Of a stretch of DNA of 5,203 bases, positions 1-5,203 are shown piece after piece. The stretch's first letter is position 1. Every line of letters starts with the position of its first letter. The DNA is taken from NCBI GenBank assembly GCA_029858145.1, contig JAOUFP010000235.1, forward strand, positions 1 through 5,203, in the 5' to 3' direction. The position numbers and the translations under genes were made by a program. Source of the stretch: Nitrospirota bacterium. Its GTDB lineage: Bacteria > Nitrospirota > Thermodesulfovibrionia > Thermodesulfovibrionales > UBA6898. The notes below the pieces were generated by a model. That model ran no database searches, was not told the origin of the DNA, and saw only the letters and a list, made by a program, of their open reading frames with translations.

Positions 1-565
1 CGTCAAAGCTGAACTCCGTCGTCTCGAATATTTCACCGTCAGGCTTGAAGGTGACTTTCGTCCCCCTGCCCCTTGTCTTGCCGACAACCGTCAGAGGACC
101 TGACGGCTTCCCCCGCTCGAACCTCTGCTGAAACACCTGGCCGTGCTGTTTTATCTCGACTTCGAGCCACTCGGAAAGGGCGTTGACCACTGATATGCCG
201 ACCCCGTGCAGCCCGCCTGATATCTTGTACGCTGTTGATTCAAACTTGCCTCCTGCATGCAGCTCCGTCAGCACAACCTCGGCCGCGGTCCGGCCTTCTG
301 AATCGCCGGGATGAGGGCCTGTCGGGATTCCTCTGCCGTCATCCGTAACCGTGCAGCTTCCGTCGTGATGGAGAATCACCTCAATAGTGTTGCAATAGCC
401 TGCCAAAGATTCGTCCACGCTGTTGTCCACCGCCTCATACACCAGATGGTGCAGTCCGTCCACCCCGGTAGAGCCTATGTACATGGCAGGTCTTTTCCTG
501 ACGGCGCTCAGTCCCTTCAGAACCTTGATATCTTCCGCGCCGTACGTTGATTCGGTTGTATTCAT
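1..565 (-). CDS. gyrB: DNA gyrase subunit B, N-terminal part (runs off the left edge)
   Basis: ATPase subunit of the type II topoisomerase that introduces negative supercoils with GyrA. About 188 codons are visible, covering the GHKL ATP-binding domain. Seen directly, numbering from the chosen start: KVLKGLSAVRKRPAMYIGS (14-32); the catalytic Glu44 and Mg-binding Asn48 in VYEAVDNSVDE; DDGRGIP (75-81); LHAGGKF (102-108); and the glycine-rich lid SGGLHGVG (116-123). The later GRGTKVTFKPDG stretch (166-177) fits the end of the nucleotide-binding domain. The C-terminal transducer, TOPRIM and GyrA-binding parts lie outside the window. Three in-frame ATGs occur, with first bases at 613, 586 and 565. 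I chose 565 because GAGG sits 5 nt upstream of it and the resulting N-terminus has typical length. ParE is the main alternative, but linkage to dnaA-dnaN favours GyrB. It probably belongs to the dnaA-dnaN transcription unit. Confidence 0.95.
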   Translation of the reverse strand, partial: MNTTESTYGAEDIKVLKGLSAVRKRPAMYIGSTGVDGLHHLVYEAVDNSVDESLAGYCNTIEVILHHDGSCTVTDDGRGIPTGPHPGDSEGRTAAEVVLTELHAGGKFESTAYKISGGLHGVGISVVNALSEWLEVEIKQHGQVFQQRFERGKPSGPLTVVGKTRGRGTKVTFKPDGEIFETTEFSFD

Positions 566-570
566 GTTGT

Positions 571-574
571 CCTC
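571..574 (-). promoter_or_regulatory. Ribosome binding site for gyrB (start-deciding)
   Basis: On the minus strand GAGG lies 5 nt before the ATG at 565 (CGAGGACAAC-ATG). The in-frame ATG at 586 has GAGG only 14 nt upstream, which is too far, and the ATG at 613 has no purine-rich motif near it. This favours 565, but it is a spacing argument and the motif is short. Confidence 0.5.
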
Positions 575-586
575 GTTTTCTTCCAT

Positions 587-638
587 TGTTTCTCTGGGTA
601 CCTCTATATTCATTGTTGATTGTGTTGCCGGAGAGTCT
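587..638 (-). other. dnaN-gyrB spacer, no recF
   Basis: About 50 to 70 bp separate the dnaN stop (TGA at 641-639) from the possible gyrB starts. There is no room for recF and no recF remnant. I see no promoter or intrinsic terminator here, so gyrB is probably read through from dnaN. Part of the stretch is coding if the gyrB start at 613 is used. Confidence 0.6.
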
Positions 639-1739
639 TCAGATCCTCATCGGCATAATTACACAGCGGTATTCCGTGTCTTTTTCATCCCTTACCAGCA
701 CAGGACTCAACGGTGCCTGCATTTCCAGAATGATATTTTCGGAAGACATCGCCGCGAGAATGTCTATCAGATAGCGGGCGTTGAACCCCATGGAAAGGGT
801 TTCGCCGGTATAGTTCACCGCGAGTTCATCCTGAGCCTCTCCCATATCAGGGTTCGACGAGGTGATCACCACCAGATTGTCGGTCAGGTCAAGCCTGACC
901 GCGTTTGATCTTTCCTTCGACATGATCGAGACCCTGCGAAGGGTCTTTATAAAGGGATCCTTCTGGAGTATGACCGTCTTTTCGTTGCCCGACGGTATCA
1001 CCTGTTCATAATTCGGATAGGTCCCTTCGATGAGCCGTGTGAGGAACTGTATATTTCCTATGCTGAACATGACATGGTTTTTGCAGAAAGTGACCTTGAT
1101 ATTCTCCTCTGACTTGTCAAGGAGCTTCCTCAGCTCTATCGCAGCCTTTCGCGGAATAATATTTTTTCTCTCTTCCCTGACCGTCCCTTCAATGGTCTTG
1201 GAGGTCATCGCGAGCCTGTGTCCGTCAGTGCCGACGACGTTGAGCCTGCCTTCGGGGAGTATATGAAAAAGAATGCCGTTGAGCGTGTACCGTGTGTCAC
1301 TCTCCCCCGCGGCATATACCGTCTTCTCGATCACCTCGATCAGAAGCTTTGCGTTGATATCTATTTCCTCCATATCTTCCATGCCGGGCCATGCAGGAAA
1401 TTCCTTCGCCGACAGACAGGCAAGCCTGAAATTGCCTGCTCCCGCCTTTATTTTCACCCACTGGTCATCCACGGATTCCAAGATGAGCTCTGTGTCCACC
1501 TCCTTCACTATCTCGAACATCTTCCGGGCGGGGATACAGATCCTGCCTTCCTTTTCCACTTTTATATCGAGGGGTTCTTTCAAAGCGGTTTCCAGGTCCG
1601 TGGCTGTGATGTATGAGCCGTTTCTGCCCGCTTCCAAAAGAAAATGGCTCAAAATGGGCATGGTATTTCTCTTCTCCACAATATTCTGAATGTTTGAGAG
1701 CTTCTGCTGTATCTCGTCCTTGGAAACAATTAACTTCAT
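639..1739 (-). CDS. dnaN: DNA polymerase III beta subunit (sliding clamp)
   Basis: Ring-shaped homodimeric clamp that tethers DNA polymerase III to DNA and acts as a docking platform for replication and repair proteins. The protein is 366 aa, the same length as E. coli DnaN, and spans the three beta-clamp domains. Seen directly: MKLIVSKDEI at the start, ATDLE (46-50), YTLNGILF (151-158), TDGHRLA (171-177, lining the peptide-binding pocket in this family), LIEGTYPNYEQVIP (236-249), FNARYL (319-324) and the clamp-typical C-terminus MPMRI. The start at 1739 is supported by a strong Shine-Dalgarno and by alignment with the family N-terminus. The frame stays open a further 89 codons into dnaA, but that stretch does not look like a clamp. 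Only 11 bp separate it from the dnaA stop, so the two are almost certainly cotranscribed. No truncation or missing motif is seen. Confidence 0.98.
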   Translation of the reverse strand: MKLIVSKDEIQQKLSNIQNIVEKRNTMPILSHFLLEAGRNGSYITATDLETALKEPLDIKVEKEGRICIPARKMFEIVKEVDTELILESVDDQWVKIKAGAGNFRLACLSAKEFPAWPGMEDMEEIDINAKLLIEVIEKTVYAAGESDTRYTLNGILFHILPEGRLNVVGTDGHRLAMTSKTIEGTVREERKNIIPRKAAIELRKLLDKSEENIKVTFCKNHVMFSIGNIQFLTRLIEGTYPNYEQVIPSGNEKTVILQKDPFIKTLRRVSIMSKERSNAVRLDLTDNLVVITSSNPDMGEAQDELAVNYTGETLSMGFNARYLIDILAAMSSENIILEMQAPLSPVLVRDEKDTEYRCVIMPMRI

Positions 1740-1743
1740 AAAA

Positions 1744-1752
1744 CCCCTCCTT
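1744..1752 (-). promoter_or_regulatory. Ribosome binding site for dnaN, overlapping the dnaA stop
   Basis: The minus strand reads TAAGGAGGGGTTTT-ATG: the dnaA stop TAA provides the first bases of the AAGGAGG Shine-Dalgarno. GGAGG ends 6 nt before the dnaN ATG. The arrangement suggests translational coupling of dnaN to dnaA and settles the dnaN start at 1739. Confidence 0.9.
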
Positions 1753-3082
1753 AGTTTTTTATCTTCTGCAATAGATTTTCTATCATCCTGTTGAAGGTCT
1801 CGTCCTTGCCCCGTCTTTCTTCCATCTGCCTGCAGGCATAGATCACCGTAGCGTGGTCTTTCCCTCCGAAGGCCTTTCCAATATCGTTCAGCGACGAATC
1901 GGTAAGCTGCTTGCTGATATACATGGCGACCTGTCTCGGCAGCGCGATGTCTTTTGTCCGTCTCCGCGCCTTTATATCCGACAGTTTGATGCTGTAAAAA
2001 TCGCATACTGTCTTCTGAATGGCGTCCACGGTTATCGGTCTTTCATCGTCCTGGATAATGTCTCTCAGTATCTTCTTCGTCGTCTCTATGTTTATCTCTT
2101 CCCCTGTCAGCGACGATTGAGCGGCGATCCTTATAAGGCTTCCTTCCAGTTCCCTGATATTTGATTTGATTTTACTTGCGAGATAATGCGCAACATCCTC
2201 GGGTATCTTCTTTCCCATCATCTCGGTTTTTTTATAAATAATCGCGATCTTCGTCTCCACATCAGGCGGCTGGATATCCGCGATAAGCCCCATGTTAAAC
2301 CTTGACCTGAGCCGGTCGGTAACATCGCTGATCTCTTTCGGAGGCCTGTCGCAGGAGATGACGATCTGCTTCTGCTTTTCATACAGGGCGTTGAAGGTAT
2401 AAAAGAACTCCTCCTGGGTCGCAGTCTTGTTGGCGATAAACTGGACGTCGTCGAGCAGGAGCAGGTCCAGGTTCCGGTATTTTTCCTTCAGTTCCGACAT
2501 CTTTTCGTGTCTGATCGCGGAGACCACCTCATTGGTGAACTGCTCTGATGAAACATAGAGCACTGAAAAGTCATGCCTCCCGTTCATGACCTTGTTTCCT
2601 ATCGAGTGCATCAGGTGCGTCTTGCCCAGTCCGACCCCCCCGTAGATGAACAGGGGATTGTATGTCTTTCCCGGTGATTCCGCAACAGCGATCGCGGCCG
2701 CGTGGGCAAACTGGTTGCTGTTTCCGGTAATGAAATTTTCGAACGTGTATTTCGGATTGAGGTAAACGCCTTTATTTGCAAGTCTTATTCTCTTGTTTTC
2801 AAGCTGGCTTATGATCTTTTTCTGTGTGGTGTCCTGTTTCTCCTCAACGCGGTACTTCAGCGTCACCGGATATCCGACGACCGTCTCAATGGAATCCTTG
2901 AGGAGGTTCGGATATGAATCTTCGATCCATTCCTTGAAAAATCTGTTCGGTATCTCCAGGGTTACTGTCTGTTCTTTTATGCTCGATATCTTTATCGGCT
3001 TGAACCATAAATCAAAGACGCTGCTGCCTACTTTACCCTCGATTTTTAGGAGGCTCTTACTCCAGATTTCTTCTAGATTCAT
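1751..3082 (-). CDS. dnaA: Chromosomal replication initiator protein DnaA
   Basis: AAA+ initiator that binds DnaA boxes at oriC, melts the origin and loads the helicase; it often also regulates its own gene. The protein is 443 aa, usual for the family. Domain I (about 1-75) contains FDLWFKPI. A short charged linker (about 80-105) is domain II. Domain III carries Walker A GGVGLGKT (148-155), Walker B LLLLDDVQF (207-215), sensor I VISCDRPP (241-248), the arginine-finger box DRLRSRF (256-262, finger Arg261) and sensor II SNIRELEG (Arg310). Domain IV has the basic loop ARRRTKDIALPRQ (372-384) and the DnaA signature GGKDHATVIYACR (406-418). The ATG at 3082 is the only plausible start: upstream in-frame codons hold no ATG, GTG or TTG before a stop. 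Its Shine-Dalgarno is poor (AAAGG about 13 nt upstream), suggesting modest translation. A strong promoter lies about 70 bp upstream. Confidence 0.98.
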   Translation of the reverse strand: MNLEEIWSKSLLKIEGKVGSSVFDLWFKPIKISSIKEQTVTLEIPNRFFKEWIEDSYPNLLKDSIETVVGYPVTLKYRVEEKQDTTQKKIISQLENKRIRLANKGVYLNPKYTFENFITGNSNQFAHAAAIAVAESPGKTYNPLFIYGGVGLGKTHLMHSIGNKVMNGRHDFSVLYVSSEQFTNEVVSAIRHEKMSELKEKYRNLDLLLLDDVQFIANKTATQEEFFYTFNALYEKQKQIVISCDRPPKEISDVTDRLRSRFNMGLIADIQPPDVETKIAIIYKKTEMMGKKIPEDVAHYLASKIKSNIRELEGSLIRIAAQSSLTGEEINIETTKKILRDIIQDDERPITVDAIQKTVCDFYSIKLSDIKARRRTKDIALPRQVAMYISKQLTDSSLNDIGKAFGGKDHATVIYACRQMEERRGKDETFNRMIENLLQKIKN

Positions 3083-3098
3083 ATTTTTTCTTAAACCT

Positions 3099-3108
3099 TT
3101 ACCAACAA
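3099..3108 (+). repeat. Inverted 10-mer, dnaA-side copy
   Basis: TTACCAACAA here is repeated exactly as its reverse complement at 3388-3397, so the pair brackets the intergenic region. The inner TTACCAACA differs from TTATNCACA at two positions, so it could be a weak DnaA-box variant. It could also be chance. Confidence 0.4.
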
Positions 3109-3132
3109 GTTATTAACATTCTGTTAATAACT
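3108..3132. repeat. Perfect 11-bp inverted repeat in the dnaA leader (paired DnaA-box-like 9-mers)
   Basis: AGTTATTAACA, a 3-nt spacer (TTC), then TGTTAATAACT: the arms are perfect reverse complements. Each contains TTATTAACA, one mismatch from the DnaA-box consensus TTATNCACA, in opposite orientation. The repeat lies about 13 to 37 nt downstream of the predicted dnaA transcription start and 25 bp before the start codon. It could be a DnaA autorepression site, an operator for another dimeric regulator, or an RNA stem-loop with a GAA loop in the leader. No T-run follows on the minus strand, so it is not an intrinsic terminator. Confidence 0.75.
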
Positions 3133-3151
3133 CGCTCATGAAAAGTACGAT

Positions 3152-3180
3152 ATTATAGCCTAATTTCATGCAGGTGACAA
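3152..3180 (-). promoter_or_regulatory. Sigma70-type promoter for dnaA
   Basis: On the minus strand, -35 TTGTCA (3180-3175, five of six consensus bases), a spacer of exactly 17 bp, then a perfect -10 TATAAT (3157-3152). Transcription should begin near 3145, giving a leader of about 63 nt that includes the inverted repeat at 3108-3132. It is the best promoter match I found in the gap and points into dnaA-dnaN-gyrB. Confidence 0.8.
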
Positions 3181-3345
3181 TATCCCTGTTAGTTGGATGT
3201 TAGTATTTTGTAAGGTTCTCTTCTTTGTTAAATCTCTTGAGAACTCTCTGTGATTCTGAATATACTTGCTACGGACAATTTTCCTTCAAGATCAATAGTT
3301 TCTTCATATTTTACACTTACTGACAGGTACTATTATAACGACTTC

Positions 3346-3371
3346 TAATTTTTTATATATATAATATTAAA
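3346..3371. other. 26-nt pure A/T tract, candidate DNA unwinding element
   Basis: Twenty-six consecutive A/T bases containing TATATATA, followed by a purine stretch built on AGAAG repeats (3371-3384). Such tracts are easily melted and are typical of origin unwinding elements near DnaA boxes. In the prfB transcript the same region is U/C-rich and G-poor, so it could instead assist transcription termination. The role is inferred from composition only. Confidence 0.35.
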
Positions 3372-3387
3372 GAAGAGAAGAGAATTT

Positions 3388-3397
3388 TTGTTGGTAA
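3388..3397 (-). repeat. Inverted 10-mer, prfB-side copy
   Basis: TTGTTGGTAA on the plus strand is the exact reverse complement of TTACCAACAA at 3099-3108. It lies 15 nt beyond the prfB stop, next to the A/T tract. Function unknown; possibly a weak DnaA-box variant. Confidence 0.4.
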
Positions 3398-3412
3398 CGA
3401 TCACCCGGGACA

Positions 3413-4523
3413 TCAGGAATGCCTCATCTTCTCTTTCAGAAATTCCCTTAAAAACCTGTCAATACCGCCATCCAGCACAGAATCAACATCCCCGATCTCA
3501 AGACCTGTCCTGTGGTCTTTCACCATCCGGTACGGCTGAAGCACATATGATCTGATCTGATTCCCCCAGGCGATGTCCTTCTTGTCCCCTACAATATCCT
3601 CCATCTGTTTTTCCTTTGCCTTCATTTCGAGATCATACAGCCTTGCCTTCAGTACCTTCATTGCGACCGCCTTGTTCTTATGCTGTGACCGTTCATTCTG
3701 GCAGCTGACGACAATGCCGGAGGGAATATGCGTCAGCCTGACCGCGGAAGAGGTCTTGTTCACATGCTGGCCGCCGGCGCCTGATGCCCTGAACGTATCC
3801 ATCTTTATATCGTCTTCCCTTATCTCCACCTCAGTATCATCTTCCACCTCAGGGCAGAGAATGACAGACGCAAACGAGGTGTGCCTCCTTTTGTTGGCGT
3901 CAAAAGGCGAGATTCTTACCAGTCTGTGAACGCCTGCCTCTGCCTTCAGATAGCCATAGGCATAATCGCCGCTGAAGGTGATGGTCGCGCTCTTGATTCC
4001 CGCCTCTTCACCCGGCTGGAGATCGACCATCTGGGCGTTGTATCCGCTGCGTTCAGCCCACCGCAGATACATTCGCATCAGCATCTGGGCCCAGTCCTGG
4101 CTTTCTATGCCGCCTGCGCCGGGGTGGATCGTCATAATGGCGTTATTTTTGTCATGCCTGCCGGAGAGAAGAGTGCGGAGTTCGATCTCTTCCAGGTCTT
4201 CCTTCAGGGATTCGATCTCTTTTTTGATCTCCTTCAAAAAAAGGTCCCCGCCTTCCTCATCGAGGATTCCTATGGATTCCTCGATGTAGAGGAGCCTGTT
4301 TTCGATCGCGTCAAAAGGGAAAACGGTACTCTCAAGCCGTGCTTTTTCCTGGAGCAGTACCCTGCTTTTCTCAGGAGAGGACCAGACGTCCTGCCGTGTC
4401 AGGTCCTGGGTTATTATCTCTATCGCCTCTTTTTTCGCAGCTATATCAAAGATAACCTCTTAAGGCACCTGTCTTGGATCTCAGCATTGAGAGTTCGTCT
4501 TTAAGTTCTGATTGTATCAGCAT
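3413..4523 (-). CDS. prfB: Peptide chain release factor 2 (programmed +1 frameshift)
   Basis: Class I release factor that recognises UGA and UAA and triggers peptide release in the ribosome. The gene is read in two frames: 25 codons from ATG 4523 to CTT 4449, an in-frame TGA (4448-4446), then after a +1 slip 344 codons from GAT 4447 to the TGA at 3413. The product is 369 aa; E. coli RF2 is 365. The N-terminal helical region covers about residues 1-110. HPGAGGIESQDWA (about 132-144) is the conserved RF core. The stop-recognition tripeptide SPF is at 205-207 and the hydrolysis motif GGQ at 250-252, the same numbers as in E. coli. Residue 246 is Ala rather than the Thr of E. coli K-12. The start follows GGAGG by 6 nt and lies 3 nt from the lnt stop, so the pair is probably cotranscribed. 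A single-frame caller would start late, for example at TTG 4237, and miss about 95 residues. Confidence 0.97.
4445..4460 (-). promoter_or_regulatory. RF2 programmed +1 frameshift site
   Basis: The minus strand reads AGAGGT-TAT-CTT-TGA-T. AGAGG (4460-4456) is the internal Shine-Dalgarno-like stimulator, CTT (4451-4449) the slippery leucine codon and TGA (4448-4446) the zero-frame stop. Slippage on CUU-U shifts to the GAT frame, which continues as RF2. Known logic in this family: low RF2 slows termination at UGA and favours the shift, so RF2 controls its own level. The base after UGA is T, where the well-known site has C (CUUUGAC). Confidence 0.95.
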
Positions 4524-4526
4524 AAT

Positions 4527-5203
4527 CTACCTCCATGAAGTTAAATTTATAAATAAAAGAACAGTAATCACTATGCAGAAATAGGCGAAGAGATCGCCGT
4601 AGCGGCTATAAAAGGTGACGGTATCGTCGGTTTTGACGTCACCCGACAGCACCTGCCTCTTAAACAGCTCTGTCTTTGCCGTGATCCTCCCGTTGCTGTC
4701 GATAAAACCGGAAATCCCCGTATTCGCGGAACGCATGACAGGCTTCCTGTTTTCTATCGCCCGGAAGACCGCCATGCTGAAATGCTGATACGGCCCCGCA
4801 GTCTTTCCGAACCATGCATCGTTGGTAACGGTAACAATGAAATCACCATTGTGGACATAAAATTTTCTGACCAGTCCAGGGAAAATGATTTCATAACATA
4901 CCAGAGAACCGAAGCTTCCGAATTCTGTTTCTGCCTTGATGTACTGATCGCCGGGGACGTAATCTCCGATGCCAACTACGAGCTTGTCGATGAAAAAAAG
5001 AAGACTTCTCAGCGGAACATATTCTCCAAATGGTACTAAATGTATTTTATCATATTTGTAAGCAATTTTCCCCTGTTTGTCGAGCAGCAGCACGCTGTTT
5101 GTCAGGAACAGCTGATCATCGTACTTTTTTTTCGTCATCACACTGCCGAAGAGCAGATACGTATTCAGCGACCTCTGAAACTGCACACGCTGTGCGGTAT
5201 TTT
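4527..5203 (-). CDS. lnt: Apolipoprotein N-acyltransferase, C-terminal part (start beyond the right edge)
   Basis: Inner-membrane enzyme that adds the third acyl chain, from phospholipid, to the N-terminal cysteine of lipoproteins; the last step of lipoprotein maturation. 224 residues are visible, less than half of a typical protein of about 500 aa. They cover most of the nitrilase-like periplasmic domain and the final membrane helix. Seen directly: YDKIHLVPFGEYVP with the catalytic Lys, LVCYEIIFP with the nucleophile Cys, TVTNDAWFG, then GPYQHFSMAVFRAIENRKPVMR and the NTGISG strand. The C-terminus has FYSRYGDLFAYF followed by a hydrophobic helix. The first Glu of the catalytic Glu-Lys-Cys triad and the N-terminal membrane helices lie outside the window. 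The frame is open to the edge, so the GTG at 5186 is internal and not a start. It ends 3 nt before prfB. Confidence 0.93.
   Translation of the reverse strand, partial: NTAQRVQFQRSLNTYLLFGSVMTKKKYDDQLFLTNSVLLLDKQGKIAYKYDKIHLVPFGEYVPLRSLLFFIDKLVVGIGDYVPGDQYIKAETEFGSFGSLVCYEIIFPGLVRKFYVHNGDFIVTVTNDAWFGKTAGPYQHFSMAVFRAIENRKPVMRSANTGISGFIDSNGRITAKTELFKRQVLSGDVKTDDTVTFYSRYGDLFAYFCIVITVLLFINLTSWR
4530..4534 (-). promoter_or_regulatory. Ribosome binding site for prfB, adjoining the lnt stop
   Basis: GGAGG (4534-4530) is followed by TAGATT and then the prfB ATG at 4523. The TAG is the lnt stop codon. A 6-nt spacing and a strong motif fix the prfB start and suggest that ribosomes finishing lnt can reinitiate on prfB. 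Confidence 0.9.

Larger units (their letters stand above)
3083..3412. other. AT-rich non-coding gap; candidate oriC / dnaA regulatory region
   Basis: 330 bp between the prfB stop and the dnaA start with no credible gene. By hand count GC is about 31% over 3131-3400, clearly lower than the flanking genes. The gap holds a promoter for dnaA (3152-3180), an 11-bp inverted repeat of DnaA-box-like arms (3108-3132) and a pure A/T tract (3346-3371) next to an AGAAG-type purine repeat. There is another 9-mer one base from TTWTNCACA (TTTTACACT, 3309-3317) and a 10-mer repeated in opposite orientation near both ends. These are the ingredients of a bacterial origin beside dnaA. However, no perfect TTATCCACA box is present and box density is low, so this could be only the dnaA promoter region. 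Confidence 0.4.

Noticed and set aside
1218..1689. Overlapping plus-strand open frames opposite dnaN
   Set aside because: Two frames open over the same stretch, both antisense to dnaN and without protein-family features.
1740..2006. 89-codon upstream extension of the dnaN frame into dnaA
   Set aside because: It overlaps dnaA coding sequence, has no clamp-like residues, and the strong Shine-Dalgarno and family N-terminus both place the start at 1739.
3215..3244. GTTCTC...GAGAAC inverted repeat with 18-nt loop
   Set aside because: Only 6 bp of stem with a long loop, easily due to chance; no link to a start, stop or promoter.
3272..3310. Tiny minus-strand open frame of 12 codons beginning MKKLLIL
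   Set aside because: Too short, no Shine-Dalgarno, and placed in AT-rich non-coding DNA; no support for a leader peptide.
3332..3337. Second TATAAT on the minus strand upstream of dnaA
   Set aside because: No acceptable -35 box at 16-18 bp and no extended -10; expected by chance in such AT-rich DNA.
3396..3416. Possible prfB terminator around the CCCGGG palindrome
   Set aside because: The CCCGGG core leaves no loop, the flanking pairs mismatch and no U-run follows directly. I could not support an intrinsic terminator; a Rho-type signal in the following U/C-rich stretch remains possible.
4446..4448. Apparent nonsense mutation or sequencing frameshift in prfB
   Set aside because: The context AGAGG-TTAT-CTT-TGA is the well-known RF2 recoding signal at the expected codon 26, so the gene is intact.
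3881..4504. Long plus-strand open frame opposite prfB
   Set aside because: It lies wholly antisense to a certain gene, has no recognisable motif and no ribosome site noticed; the openness reflects codon bias of prfB.

Overview
This window is an ordinary but informative chromosomal core region: the dnaA end of a bacterial replication-origin neighbourhood. All five genes lie on the minus strand. Read in the direction of transcription they are lnt (its C-terminal part, entering from the right edge), prfB (complete, with a programmed +1 frameshift), a non-coding gap of about 330 bp, dnaA, dnaN, and gyrB (its N-terminal part, leaving at the left edge). No mobile elements, CRISPR arrays, tRNAs or rRNAs were seen.

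The organism is probably a mid-GC, Gram-negative-type (diderm) bacterium. Apolipoprotein N-acyltransferase (Lnt) points to triacylated lipoproteins. DnaA, DnaN and RF2 are close to the usual family lengths (443, 366 and 369 aa). The lnt-prfB pair and the flavour of the proteins suggest a deltaproteobacterial or Nitrospirota-like lineage, but this is a weak inference from general impression only. recF, which often lies between dnaN and gyrB, is absent.

Layout: (1) 1-565, gyrB N-terminal ATPase domain. (2) 566-638, a short spacer with no recF. (3) 639-1739, dnaN, the beta sliding clamp. (4) 1751-3082, dnaA, only 11 bp upstream of dnaN, with the dnaN Shine-Dalgarno adjoining the dnaA stop. (5) 3083-3412, an AT-rich gap (about 31% GC over 3131-3400). 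It holds a near-consensus sigma70-type promoter aimed at dnaA (TTGTCA, 17 bp, TATAAT) and a perfect 11-bp inverted repeat whose arms resemble DnaA boxes. It also holds a 26-nt tract of pure A/T and other weak box-like 9-mers. It is a candidate oriC or dnaA autoregulatory region. (6) 3413-4523, prfB, with the classic RF2 autoregulatory frameshift at an in-frame UGA after codon 25. (7) 4527-5203, the C-terminal part of lnt, whose stop codon lies inside the prfB ribosome-binding region.

Functionally, dnaA, dnaN and gyrB supply initiation, clamp and supercoiling functions for replication and look like one transcription unit driven from the promoter at about 3152-3180. lnt and prfB are a separate, tightly coupled pair upstream. 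I found no convincing undescribed system. The most interesting points are the variant prfB recoding site (UGA followed by U), the symmetric DnaA-box-like palindrome in the dnaA leader, and the question of whether the origin lies between prfB and dnaA.
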